This document shows positions 12,144-23,159 of a stretch of DNA of 64,000 nt, one piece after another. Numbering within the stretch: the stretch's first letter is position 1; every line of letters begins with the position of its first letter. Location of the stretch: NCBI RefSeq assembly GCF_020080835.1, contig NC_058160.1:17099152-17163151 (forward strand), read 5' to 3'. The translations under genes and the position numbers were made by a program. The notes under the pieces are model-generated. The model ran no database searches. It was not told the DNA's origin and saw only the letters and a list, made by a program, of their open reading frames with translations. This stretch comes from Cotesia glomerata (Eukaryota; Arthropoda; Insecta; Hymenoptera; Braconidae).

Positions 12144-13155
12144 CCCGGGAAAAAATGATCAGACCTGACCATGCCTGTTCATGTATGATCAGGCCTCAAG
12201 TTAGACCTGATCATGCCTGTTCATGTATGATCAATTGATCAGGCTTGAAATTAGACATGATCATGCCTGTCCATGCCTGCTCATGTCTGAAGCGTCAAAT
12301 ACGCTCAGGCCTGATTAGGCCTGTTCATGTCTGAAGCGTTAAATACGCTCAGGTATAATCAGGCCTGAGCGTATTTAACGCTTCAGACATGAACAGGCAT
12401 GACCATGTGTTCAGTGAACAGGCCCAGCCGCGATAAAGTCGCCCCTGGGGGACTCCCAATTTCACGAGCCGCACCTGTCTACCGCAAGTTCCCGCAAAAA
12501 CTAACCACCTATGAAAGCTTAGCTTGACTGATCACGCTATGTCTCGGAGGTGTGATTGGCTGATCGCTCCGCTGACATGCGCAATCAGCCTTTTCCCCAA
12601 GTCGACGAGGAAGAAGACGTATTATTTCTATTATCTTTCGCTTCCACGCTTTCGCTGCATCAAGTCGCCATTAGTGTTACTTTACTTTCGCTTTTTGCTA
12701 ACAAACCGCATTTCGCTTATTTAATAAGTTAATTTGCTTAAATTAATTGTTATTAACCCACTTTAGTTTGTTACAGATAAATTGTGTTATTTGTAAAAAT
12801 AATTCTCCGCTTTTCAGTGTCGGCAGTGTGCTCAACCACGTGTCAACCGGCTTCGCTTTATTAATCACGCAGTGCTTTATTTATCCGTTTTTATTTAAAC
12901 AATCCGCTAACATATTAAATAAATATTAAGTGTAATTTGTGTAAATAAATTCATAGTGTTCATTTTAATAATAATTTACGCGTTTTAATTGAGATATCCA
13001 GACAAAAACCTGATCTTCCGCTTTACCGCATTTTCAGCATTTTACACCATGTCTAATTTCAGACCTGATCATATATGAACAGGCATGAGCAGGTCTAATT
13101 TCAGGCCTGATCATACATGAACAGGCATGGTCAGGTCTGATCATTTTTTTCCGGG
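12144..13155. mobile_element. CCCGGG-family element, copy D with different cargo
   Basis: Left end CCCGGGAAAAAATGATCAG; the right end has one change (TCCGGG for CCCGGG). Flanks are TA/TA (12142-12143, 13156-13157). Decamer arrays occupy about 12160-12415 and 13055-13145. Between them lies about 600 bp unrelated to copies A-C, starting with a GC-richer block (12420-12620) holding an ATTGG (CCAAT-box complement) and inverted GGCTGAT/ATCAGCC, then T-rich sequence. It lacks the tRNA-like unit. The cargo looks like captured host DNA, possibly a promoter and 5' region. Confidence 0.8.
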
Positions 13156-13507
13156 TAAATCTGATTAGACTTGCAGAGTCAGAGATGTGATAAAAATTTT
13201 TTCTTTGGCGAAAAAAATTTTTTTGGTCATCACAAAATGTGCAAAATTATTTTTATCATTACGTTTAAATAATTTTGAAATAAAAATTTGTTACATTTCT
13301 TATGGGATGTTTTGGTCTGCTTTGCTCCTGCCTAATATTAAAATTATTACTTATTTTATTATTTAAATAAATGTGATGTTATAATGAGATTCGGTTAAAT
13401 AAATAAATTAGGACTATCAAAATGTATTATAAAATCAATTTTTATATTATATTTATGATAAACTGATTTGATACGTTATGTACTTCATAGAATTTTTGTC
13501 AAATAAG

Positions 13508-14058
13508 ATAGCAGCACAGCAGGCGGGAACTTCAAGGCGCACGGATATCATCAAAGTGAAGCAGCATTGAGCGTGGTTAGTAGTTGGATGGATGACTGCT
13601 GGTGTTACAGCCGTAGAATTATATGTACCCTAGCGGTTTCGGTGCCACCGATGAAACTCTGTAGAAACTCATCCGAAACTCAGCGTAACGACGGAGTATA
13701 GTCGGCGCATATGGGGAATAAATTCGGAGTATTGTGTGCAGTTGTGACACATAGAGACGATAGTGGTTAATTGGTGTTTAATTGAGATCGTTACGGAGTT
13801 TGGTTGGAATTTCGCTGGTGTTCTCATGAAGTTTTCCCCGAGTTTCATCAGTGTTTTTTCGGATTTTCTGTCGAATTTAGTCGGCGTCTTCACCGAGTTT
13901 TTTGTGGAGCTTTCCAAGAGTATTTTGCGAGTTTCATCGGTTTTCTGATGGATAATAAATGAAAAACCGAAAAAAATAACTCGGACAGACCGGGACTCGA
14001 AGCCGGACCGTTTGATTACAAGCCAAGGGCTCAACCGGTCAAGCTATCTAAGACATTA
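13508..14058. mobile_element. SINE-like repeat: 5S-rRNA-like head and inverted tRNA-like tail
   Basis: About 13540-13612 (+) resembles the internal promoter region of 5S rRNA: AAGTGAAGCAGC aligns with box A, and GTGGTTAGTAGTTGGATGG, then a GAC, with the box C region. At the other end the minus strand (about 14055 to 13985) is tRNA-like, with an anticodon-like loop CTTGTAA, a B-box-like GCTTCGAGTCC and a T7 run. Between them is a degenerate series of roughly 20-bp units related to AAACTCCGNNAAAACACC. A second fragment lies against the scaffold gap at 17830-17942. Confidence 0.5.
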
Positions 14059-15282
14059 TCCGTATCTACTATCCAGTCACCTAATAAGACCCACCAAGTA
14101 ATAAACAACACTGTCTATCTTACGGAAACCGATTAAAGTTTTGAATCGCTTTATGTATTAATAACATTTTAATTTTAGTTATGATAATATTGTTTCAGCG
14201 TATCAACTGTAAACTTTTGACCATTTTTTTATGATGTCATTTTTTTATATATCGTATATTTTACTTATAAACTTCATAATATATTTATTAAATAACATAT
14301 CGTCCCTTTTCTGTGTTAACCTCATAACTCCATTTTTTTCGAAATTGAGATTTTTAGCAAAAATCACTCCTTAGCATTCTTGTAACGTAAAACAAAACAT
14401 GCTATGTTTTTAATGATGATATAATTTTTTTTAGATGCTTTTGATTTTTCTCGTATCTACATGTTCGAATTCAAAACTCTCGTATCTACCGTAAGTATCG
14501 CCAAAAACGTTAAGTTGGCGTTGTTGTCATATTACTAAATGTTTGTAAACATGTTTACACTTAAGTTGAGTGTATTTTGTTGATTGAAATTTATTTTTTA
14601 TCCATATGAATACATACAAATATTATTTAGCTCTTCAAGCTCAACAGTCTAATAGAAGTTTGACACAACACTATTTTTTAAATTTTCAAACCGTGATAAC
14701 TTTTGAATAAATGGATCGATTTTCAGGTGATTGGTGGCACTCAACGCAATTTTTTAAGTCTCATAAAGAATCTTTAAGTTTAATTTGATCGAACTATGAA
14801 TTTCGGAGTAATTCCGAAAAAACACTTTTTTCGGTTTTCTTTTGTCAACGATAACTCACGAACCAATCAACCGATTTTGACCAGCCTGGCAGCGATCGAC
14901 GTGGTTTTTTGATGTTTAGAGCTAATTAGTTTTTGGAATTAATCGGTGGAGCCGTTTAAAAGTTATTCCAAAAAAACCACATTTAAAAAAAAAATTTTTC
15001 GTAGTTTTTTTGAGATTTCTCAAAATCTACGGGTCTGAATCGGTCCAAATTGTATTTAAAAACTAAGTTTAGTCAAGCCCTTTCGAATGGCACCAATCGC
15101 GATTAAATCGGTCAAGCCGTTCAAAAGTTATGAGAGGTTTACATATATCCAGACACATACACACATACATACATACAGACGTACAGACACCATCGCGGGG
15201 GTGGTCAGGGAAGTTTCCTGAGACCTTGAAACGTCGAGATCTAGTAAAAACTCAATTTTTACGAAAGGGATAAAACCAATAA

Positions 15283-16637
15283 CCCAGATAGCAAAATGAC
15301 GTATTAAGTTATTCCGAATGACTTCAGATTTCTGATTTGGACGTCAGAGTCTACGTCTAAAAGACGTCTCTAAGACCTTCTGAAGAGGTCGAATGCGCCG
15401 CTTATTGTAGACTTTAAGAACTCATCAAAACGAGCTCGTAAAGAGCTCTTTTTTCTGAACTCGCACAAATGAATGATTTTTGATCTCTATACGCTATTAT
15501 AATGATAACAATAATAAGAACACAACAAAAATAATATTAATAATAATAATAATAAAAGTAAATTATGAAAAATAATTCAGAGTTTCATGAAGCACCGATG
15601 CTGATTTCGAATGTTTATTATTTTAGTTAGACCTAATATTGTCGGTTTAAAGAGAGAAAGTGAAAATCGCAATTGCCGTAACTAAGATTCGAACCCGAGT
15701 CGCGCGCGTGCTAGATCGATACCTAACCCCCTACGCTGTTCAAACGATATGTCGTTATACATCTCATTATTCTTATAAGCTAAGTTTATATAGTGATGAA
15801 ATGTTGCGATCATTGTCTATATTATTTATTATATTTGATACTGTGTATCGATAGAGAAAAAGTAACTTTTACGAATATTTATATACTAAAAATATTCAAA
15901 GTCTACCTGTTATATTTTTTAAATAGTCTATATAAATTTTGTTTACTTTTCACAATATAAAATCTAATAGATAAATTAATGAATATTAAAAATTCAACAA
16001 TAATTAATAAGTATATAGTTATAAGATATCGTTAAATTCGAATAAAATGTTTAAAATTGATACATGCAAAGTACTCCTTAAATGTAGAAAGTTCACATAA
16101 TTTTTTCAGATTAGAATCCAATTTTATTATTTTATCTAAATTAGTATGATTACGAACCAGATTTTAACATTATTGCCTATTACTTCATAATATAATTTAA
16201 AATTTTTGAAAAATTTAATTAACCTGGATTAAGAGAAATGAGTTAACCTATGCCAAGTGTATATCTATTATATATTAATCTATTCAAATTGTTTTAAATT
16301 ATTTAATTCGAATTATTTTTAATCATTTTCAATTTAATTTCTCAATCAGGAAAGTAATAAATAAAAAATGAATAAGATTTTGACAGCTTTATATTAAAAA
16401 GAAATTTGTGTTTTTGTTTATAATGTCTATAAGCTCATTATACGCAACTCAAAAAGAAGTCCAAAAAAGGGACTCAGTTAGATGTCAGAAAATTGACTCC
16501 AAACTTATGAGTTCATTAAGAGCTCTTAGTTCTCACCTCGTAAAAAAGAGCTCCTTAAGACGTCACATTAGGACTTCTATAAGAAGTTTTTTAAAAGACT
16601 TCATACTGAAATCTTTCTGACTTGGATGCTGACTGGG
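15283..16637. mobile_element. CCCAG-family inverted-end element, 2-bp target duplication
   Basis: Ends CCCAGATAGCA and (complement) CCCAGTCAGCA, flanked by AA (15281-15282, 16638-16639). The R consensus supplies the empty site CCAATAACTTCC. The subterminal regions carry repeated GACGTC, AAGAGCTC and AAGACTT motifs in inverted order. No transposase. An internal minus-strand tRNA-like sequence lies near 15665-15735. Confidence 0.75.
15664..15736 (-). ncRNA. tRNA-like sequence inside the CCCAG element
   Basis: Minus strand: GGTTCGAATCT (B box with one change) preceded by GTAGGGGGTTAGGT resembling an A box at tRNA-like spacing. Acceptor pairing was not found. Probably a tRNA-derived pseudogene or SINE head. 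Confidence 0.4.
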
Positions 16638-16698
16638 AACTTCCTGATTTTTGAAGATCTTCGATTTTCTTAGCGGGAAGTTAAAAATAATTAAATCA

Positions 16699-17268
16699 TC
16701 TATACTAATAAATGGAGAGCCGGTTTTTTTGTCCGGTTATACTGCGAAAACTACTGAACCGTTCGGAATAATACTCATACCATAAGATGCAGCGTGTTTC
16801 GGAGAAGGTTTTAGTATATGATATGGTGGTGATTACTTATCCGGAACCTATATTTTTTTGACTTAGACATAATGAATTTTTATTGTAACTAAATTTATTC
16901 TATTCGATTGTCATTTTTTTAAAATAAATTTTTTAATTCTATTGGTTATATTTACATACTAGGCAGATTTCTTCACTTATGAGACCTGCAATTTCTTTAA
17001 CTGAAACTTTCAATGCTCATTACAAATTTTTTTTTTCATATCAATTATTATTAATTTTTGTAAGAAAGACACGGGAATGTTATAATGATTGCACATTGTA
17101 AGTTACAATGAATATTAGCTAGAATAATTACATGGATAAAAGGTGCATGCCAATTCGATAGAATTGGGAATCTGTGCAAGTCAAAACAATACTCTAATTA
17201 AATTTCAAGTCTAGATCTGAAAATGCAATTCTATAAAGCGCCCAGCGGAGCGGGCGAGTAACAGCTAG
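16699..17268 (+). mobile_element. Non-autonomous Helitron, 570 bp
   Basis: Starts TCTATACTAATAAATGGAG directly after A (16698) and ends CTAG before T (17269), the A|T insertion expected for Helitrons. A GC-rich hairpin (GCGCCCAGCGGAGCGGGCG) sits about 12 bp before the 3' end. There is no coding sequence. A related, 5'-truncated copy in opposite orientation is at 52286-52560. Confidence 0.85.
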
Positions 17269-17829
17269 TATTATAAATAGTAATCACATAATTTATAACA
17301 TATTAAATCAAAATCAAATGAATTTGTTTTAATTAATAAATGTAAAATAATAATGAGTTGAAAGCCTCGTATAACAAAATTTTTCGCCAATGATCTTATA
17401 AAAAAAAAAAATTTTTTTTTGTTTCAAAACGTCGTATCTACAAAAAAATTACCAGGGTATTTGATGAGAAAACTCGTATCTACATGAAATTGACAATAAT
17501 ATCAAGGTATCGATGCAGATAGCAAAAATCATGTTTAATTTTTTTAAGGTGATAAATAAAGAGTATAAATTTTAAATTAGTTATAACTTTTTATAAAAAT
17601 TAAGTAACTCTAAACGTTTTTATCGATTTACCGAAAATTACGATTTTGTAGATACTAGGTTTACACAGAAACGGGACGATATTCTATTTAGATAAATATA
17701 TTTCAACTTGTAAATAAATGAATAAATTAATAAAAAATACACCGTAATTGAAAAATGATTTATTTATAGTCATCTTTGTGAAATCAAAATTAATTTTCAT
17801 GCCATGAAGTATTATTAATCGCGAGTAAA

Positions 17830-17942
17830 CTCCACAATAACACTACCAAAACTCCAAAAAAACACCAGTGAAACTCTTATAAAGCTCCGCAAAACACCGA
17901 AAAAAACTCGACAAAAACTCCCTAGCAACTCCGAAAATACTC
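17830..17942 (-). repeat. Fragment of the AAACTCC degenerate repeat, cut by the gap
   Basis: Same degenerate series as inside the 13508-14058 repeat; it runs into the run of N, so its full extent is unknown. Confidence 0.5.
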
Positions 17943-18042
17943 NNNNNNNNNNNNNNNNNNNNNNNNNNNNNNNNNNNNNNNNNNNNNNNNNNNNNNNNNN
18001 NNNNNNNNNNNNNNNNNNNNNNNNNNNNNNNNNNNNNNNNNN
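17943..18042. other. Scaffold gap (100 N)
   Basis: Exactly 100 unspecified bases. The 5' part of the Helitron helicase gene that follows may lie in it. Confidence 0.99.
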
Positions 18043-19495
18043 TCAATATTTGCGTGAATTGGCTTACGACACCAAAATCTATTTAACTAAAGTTGTAGCT
18101 GAAAATGTTCCTAAATTAAATCTAGAACAGAGAAAAGTTTACAATGAAATTTTAAATTCGATTATATCTGATTCTGGGCAGTTATGTATTTTCTTGATGC
18201 TCCAGGTGGTACTGGAAAAACGTTTTTAATCAATTTACTGCTTGCGAAAATCAGGAGTGAAAAAACATCGCGCTATAGCCGTTGCTTCTTCCAGGAATTG
18301 CTGCGACTTTGATTAGAACCCGGAGGTAAAACAGCTCACTCTGCCTTTTAGAATTACCTCTCAATTTAGGTTATTCTGAGTCTCCACTTTGTAATACATC
18401 TCTAAACAGAGTGATATGGCTCATGTGCTGCGAGAAACAAAAATTATTATCTGGGACGAATGCACTATGGCTCACAAAAATGGTATTGAAGCTCTAAACA
18501 GATTGCTCAAAGATATTAGAGGTTGCGACCGAATTATGGGAGGAGTAATTGTTCTCTTGGCCGGTGATTTTAGACAAACTTTGCCTGTTGTGCCACGAGG
18601 AACACGTGCAGATGAAGTTAAAGCCTGTATTAAGTCATCAATTTTATGGCCTTCGGTCAAAGTTTTATCTTTGACTATCAATATGCGTGTTCATCTTCAG
18701 CCAAATTCGAAAGCAGAAGAGTTTTCAAAAATACTGATTGATATAGGTGATGGCCAAATTCCGGAAGAAGACGGACGAATAAACGTGTCCTATATTAATT
18801 GTGAAACTGTCCCAGATTTAATCACCTTGACTGACAAAATATACCCGAATATTGACAAAGCTGGCGATAATTGTAGTTCATGGTTAAAGGAGAGAGCCAT
18901 CCTCACACCAACCAATGAACAAGTCAATTGTATTAACAACTGTTTGCTGGAGAAACTGCCAACTGAGCAAGTAAGATATGAATCGGTGGACAAAGTACTG
19001 GAGGATGAAGAAGCTGTCCACTATCCTGTTGAATTCTTACACACACTCAATCCACCAGGGATACCACCTCATGTTCTTCAACTCAAGATTGGCACTCCAA
19101 TAATGTTGCTCCGCAATTTAAATCCGCCATAAATTATGTAATGGTACCAGGCTTCAAGTCAAGGTCTTACACAAAAATGTCATTGAAGCCATGATTTTCA
19201 CCGGAAAATATGAAGGAGAAACTGTAATCATTCAAGGATCCCTCTGATTCCATCAGATTACCACTTCGAATTTAAACGTCTGCAATTTCCTGTCAAAGTT
19301 TGTTATGCCATGACGATTAACAAGGCACAAGGGCAGAGTTTAAAGATGACTGGTATTGATTTAAGAAATGACTGTTTCTCTCATGGCCAACTATACGTGG
19401 CATGCTCAAGAGTAAGTTCACCTGACAGCTTGGTCATTCTTCAACCAATAGGAAAAACGAAGAATGTTGTATATAAAGAAGTTTTAAGTATTTAA
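18043..19495 (+). pseudogene. Helitron Pif1-like helicase, 5' part missing, frameshifted
   Basis: Helicase half of a RepHel protein, which moves Helitrons by rolling-circle replication. Just after the gap a frame reads LNLEQRKVYNEIL, then after a shift DAPGGTGKTFLINLLLAKI (Walker A, near 18193-18250). The frame 18416-19132 holds IIIWDECTMAHK (Walker B) and LLAGDFRQTLPVVPRGTRADE, a Pif1/Helitron signature. The frame 19310-19495 holds MTINKAQGQSL and YVACSRVSSPDSL (C-terminal helicase motifs). At least three frameshifts separate these parts, so it is dead. The Rep nuclease domain is not in the visible sequence. Confidence 0.85.
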
Positions 19496-20385
19496 TTTTC
19501 TATTTTTGACTATATTAATAATTTCTTTAAATTAGATCGATAGAATCAGAAAATAAACAGTAATCCAATCAATAAATATTAAAATTTAAAAAAATTTTTG
19601 GATCTACCGCTAGAATGGTTTTAATTCAATTATTTTAAATATTTTATCTATATAATAATTTCTTTTTACTGTTACAAAAGAAATGTTTATCAAGCTTTCA
19701 ATTTTTGTTTAGTGTTAATTGATTGGATACATTTATAGATTGAAAACGAATAGATATAATAAATAATATATTTTAATAGTTTTCAGGTTTATTGTAAAAG
19801 AAGCTAAAACTATGAACAATGTGTTTTGGATTTTAATTTACGTTTCTAATATACAAAATTAGTGATCAAAAATTTTAAAACTATGAAAATAATAACAGTA
19901 TAAAAAATAAGAACAATGATAAAATAGAAAAATGATAGCAATATGGTAAAAGTTCATAGTTTTAAATTTATAACCATTGTTCTTTTAGAATTAGTTAATA
20001 AAAAAGATATAAGTTAAATTACTGTTTTTTTATTTAGCACGACATGAAGTATTGATGCCTAGGTTTAAGTTGTTTATATCCAATCTATATTTATATAGAT
20101 TTGATATGTGTAACAAATTCTAAACTTGATGGCATTGACACTCACGTCGATCCATGGTGTAGAGCCTACTGGGGATCCCGCCATGTAAAATAATGGGAAA
20201 GCATCGTACGACACAGTACCTCCATGGTGATGTGGAAAGCTGTGTTATTTATTATTTTAACTCATATAAATCGATAAGACCCTAAGTAGTTAAGGGTGTC
20301 TTAATTTCGTAAAATCCGTTCATGATAAATAATTAGGCAGCTAGATAACATAATTTAATATTTCTTTCACTTGGCATGTATTTTA
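19496..20385. other. Helitron 3' flank, AT-rich, no gene seen
   Basis: Sequence between the helicase stop and the possible Helitron 3' end. No coding or RNA feature was recognised. Confidence 0.4.
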
Positions 20386-20423
20386 TGCCACGCGAAGCGG
20401 GTGGTAAGGCAGAGTATATACAG

Positions 20424-20499
<76 letters not shown>
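20386..20499 (+). mobile_element. Possible 3' end of the helicase Helitron, then (TA)n
   Basis: CCACGCGAAGCGGGTGG can form a short hairpin and is followed after about 15 bp by CAGCTAT, reminiscent of a Helitron 3' end with CTAG changed to CTAT. A TA run follows at 20431-20499. The match is imperfect. Confidence 0.45.
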
Positions 20500-20500
<1 letters not shown>

Positions 20501-20524
20501 AAATATTAAATAGATAATGAAAGT

Positions 20525-20982
20525 AAGGTAAAAGACCCAGTTATGACACTGAACTAGTTATTAACACTTGCAATTTCATTTTAATTAAATAATACAAATC
20601 GCCTCTAATAAATTAACAGCCGAGACCAGTGATTGCAGTTTCAATCGGCTTAGCGAAACGAATGGAAATTTTGAAAAAACCTTTTTAGAGATAATAGATA
20701 ATTTAATAAACTATTTCACCACAAAGCGTTTTTTTCGAAAATTTCATTCGTTTCATGAAACCAATCGAAACTGCAATTGCTCTGCTGTTGGGAGTGCGAC
20801 AGAGATAGTTCCGTTGAACTCCGTGAGAGCAAAGCGAGAAAAAGATGGTCTCGCCTGTTAATAAATATAAATTTTGAGATAATTGGTTTTTTGAGAACAT
20901 TTTATTAATTATTTTTTTAATTAGAAAAAAATTGCAAGTGTCAATCAACCAGGCCAGTGTCAATAACTGGGTTTTTTACCTT
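20525..20982. mobile_element. Foldback element, 458 bp, 3-bp target duplication
   Basis: The two halves are inverted copies of each other (left AAGGTAAAAGACCCAGTTAT, right complement AAGGTAAAAAACCCAGTTAT), including the inner GCAGTTTCAATCGG region. AGT flanks both sides (20522-20524, 20983-20985). The duplicated segment at 22251-22285 has the uninterrupted site with a single AGT. The minus-strand reading frame inside is an artefact of the palindrome. Confidence 0.75.
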
Positions 20983-21047
20983 AGTAACTTATTTACAGAC
21001 AAATGATTTTTAAAAATAAAACTAATTGGTTTTTTTTAACCGTGCAG

Positions 21048-21325
21048 GTCAACACTGAAGACGACAATAACATAGATCTTAACAGTGAGATATGTCAACA
21101 AATCGACAACAGTAAAATAAAAAATAGCCAAGAGCCCTGTTTAAAATTTCCAATAGGATCCCATCAAAAGCGACAAAAGCCACTCAGAAACCCATAAATT
21201 TTATTGGTTTCTAAGTGGCTTCTGTCGCTTTTGATGGGATCTTATTGGATATTTTCAACAGGGAGGTGAAGAACCACAATGACAGTACAGTTCAACTTGT
21301 ATACAACGCTCCAAAAAATAATTCG
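21048..21325 (+). CDS. Exon of an unidentified gene, duplicate 1, with a MITE inside
   Basis: After a T-rich tract and CAG (21045-21047) the frame reads VNTEDDNNIDLNSEICQQID, then NSKIKNSQE; after the MITE it reads EVKNHNDSTVQLVYNAPKNN up to a donor TCG|GTGAG at 21326. A second copy of the exon with its flanking introns lies at 22331-22357 and 38082-38209. Shared splice sites and coding similarity support a real exon. The 129-bp MITE brings an in-frame stop (CCATAA), so this copy is probably now non-coding unless spliced around. No family recognised. Confidence 0.5.
21135..21263. mobile_element. CCCTGTTTAAA-type MITE, 129 bp, 2-bp duplication
   Basis: Almost the whole element is a palindrome: left CCCTGTTTAAAATTTCCAAT, right complement CCCTGTTGAAAATATCCAAT, each running about 58 bp inward. 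AG flanks both ends (21133-21134, 21264-21265). The duplicate exon lacks the insert and reads directly from AAAAATAGC into AGGTGAA. Confidence 0.85.
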
Positions 21326-22330
21326 GTGAGAAAAAAAAATTATTATCTTCCTGTATTGTAATCTAATTTTGATCTTCGACGTCTTAGATTTATTTTTTAA
21401 AAGCTTGCATATTTAGAATTAATTCAATTTAACATTTAAGGACATTATTAATGATTGCTTGAATCAAGACAAAAAATCGATGGCTCAAGAATAATTTTAA
21501 AAATGATTGTTTATAAAACTAGATTTTCAGGAGTCGAGACGTAGTTTCAGAAAATTTCTTTACTTTAAGCATCTACTTTCCGATTTTTGATATCACTTAT
21601 AATAGCTATTGAGTTATTAACAAAAAAACTTAGATTTGTTAATTTACTTATGTTTTTTGTTATAAATAAATCGAAATTTTAATTTGAAAAAAAAAAAAAA
21701 AAAAGAAAAAAAAAACTGTCTTTCTCAAAATTTAATTCTGCATCGAATGAGCTATTGTTCATATTTTTGCCATAACTAAACAATTTTTTTTTCATGCATT
21801 TAACTCCATAATAATAACGAAATTCTTGTATACTTACAAGTAAGGCGTTCACGGTTATACACGCATAGCAATGTCTGCAAAAAATTTCTTACCATACGTT
21901 TTATTGATAGACTACCATTATACAACTCCTAAAGGAGTGAAGTTAGAAAAAAATTTTGTAAAAATTATTTTTTCAACAATTTGTCAATTCCCTTGAAAAA
22001 TGATGTAAATCTCAAGTTTTTCATATGTTAATGAATTAAACTTTGTTAAATTCAAAATAATGAAAAAAAATTCTTTTAAGGTATTGAAAAATAAGTGATT
22101 ACAAGCTTTTATATTATTTAATTGCTTAAAGTTGTAAAAATGTTTTTCTAATAAAATATTATAAGTATTTTTTAGAGAAAAAACACAATGTTAAAAGATT
22201 TGGTAAAGTTTTAATTAAGCTTTCTATAAATATATATTTACAAAATAATAAATAGATAATGAAGATAGTAACTTATTTACAGTCAAATTATTTTTAAACA
22301 TAAAAATAATTTTTTTTTTTTGCCATGCAG
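21326..22330. other. Intron or spacer between the two exon copies
   Basis: AT-rich sequence with no exon recognised. The first 150 bp and the last 110 bp resemble sequence beyond the second exon copy (38210-38340) and before the first (20490-21047), marking a tandem duplication unit of about 1.1-1.3 kb. Confidence 0.5.
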
Positions 22331-23159
22331 CTCAACACTGAAGAAGACAATAATATAGGGTCATTCCACCAAATAAGAACATTTTTACGGGGCGACCCTC
22401 GCGGATTATGTTTAAAATTTATGGAGGTATTCTCTATCATAAGACAAAAATTCCCTGAGAGTTTTAGCTCTTAATACGCAGCGGTCTTGAAGTTATGATT
22501 TTTTGAAATTTTGGAAAAAATTTTTTTTCAACTTTTTCGTCAATTTTTCTGATATGAAAAACATTTTTAAACAAAATCGACAAACATTGTATTTTGTAGG
22601 AAAAATTCTCAGCTTTTGAATGAAAATATTTATTTTTTCATAAACCCATCAGAAGACCCTTAAAAATCGAATTGAAGTGGAAAAATTGATTTTTTTCGGT
22701 GTGCAGCCCAAAATTCTTCAAATTTGAATTTTTTTTCTGAAAGCTAAGAGTTTTTTACACAAAATATAGCGTTTTGCCGGTGTGCATATTTTTTGTTTCG
22801 TCACAATTAAATTAAATGTTAGATTCACTATGCAGTAATATAATTCAGAAAAGTAATATAATTTTCTCTTTAATACTAAAATTATAGTACTCAGAAATTT
22901 TGAACCACCTAATTAAAAAATGAGTCTATACTTCGTCACTTATCATGCAGATGGCGCTCACAACTCCCTCCATTTACTTTCATTTTGTGATTCTTTCCTG
23001 ATGTACCTGAAGTTCCGATCGTTTTTTTATGAACGAAAATAAAAAAAAAATTTTTTTTCTTTTGAAACTGAAAATGGTTTTTCGGCTCCAAATAAAAACA
23101 AATAGCCCTAAAAATGATATATTGACTCCTCTAAAAACCGAAACTACCCTTACAGCCAC

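Larger units (their letters stand above)
14630..16682 (-). repeat. R repeat split by the CCCAG element
   Basis: Reverse-complement R sequence occupies 14630-15282 and resumes at 16638-16682, ending in the AGCGGGAAG start motif. Its microsatellite is short and imperfect (ACATAC units at 15155-15180). The break falls in CCAATAACTTCC, duplicating AA. Confidence 0.8.
14302..17690. mobile_element. Compound element with inverted ends (CGTCCC...)
   Basis: The sequence ATATCGTCCCTTTTCTGTGT at about 14300 matches the reverse complement of about 17660-17695 (ATATCGTCCCGTTTCTGTGT), with weaker similarity inward and repeated CGTATCTAC words near both ends. It encloses an R repeat, a CCCAG element and a Helitron. 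No coding sequence of its own was recognised, so it is a tentative non-autonomous element. Confidence 0.4.

Noticed and set aside
13540..13612. A functional 5S rRNA gene
   Set aside because: Only the internal-promoter half resembles 5S and with many mismatches; the rest of the molecule is missing, so a 5S-derived repeat is the better reading.
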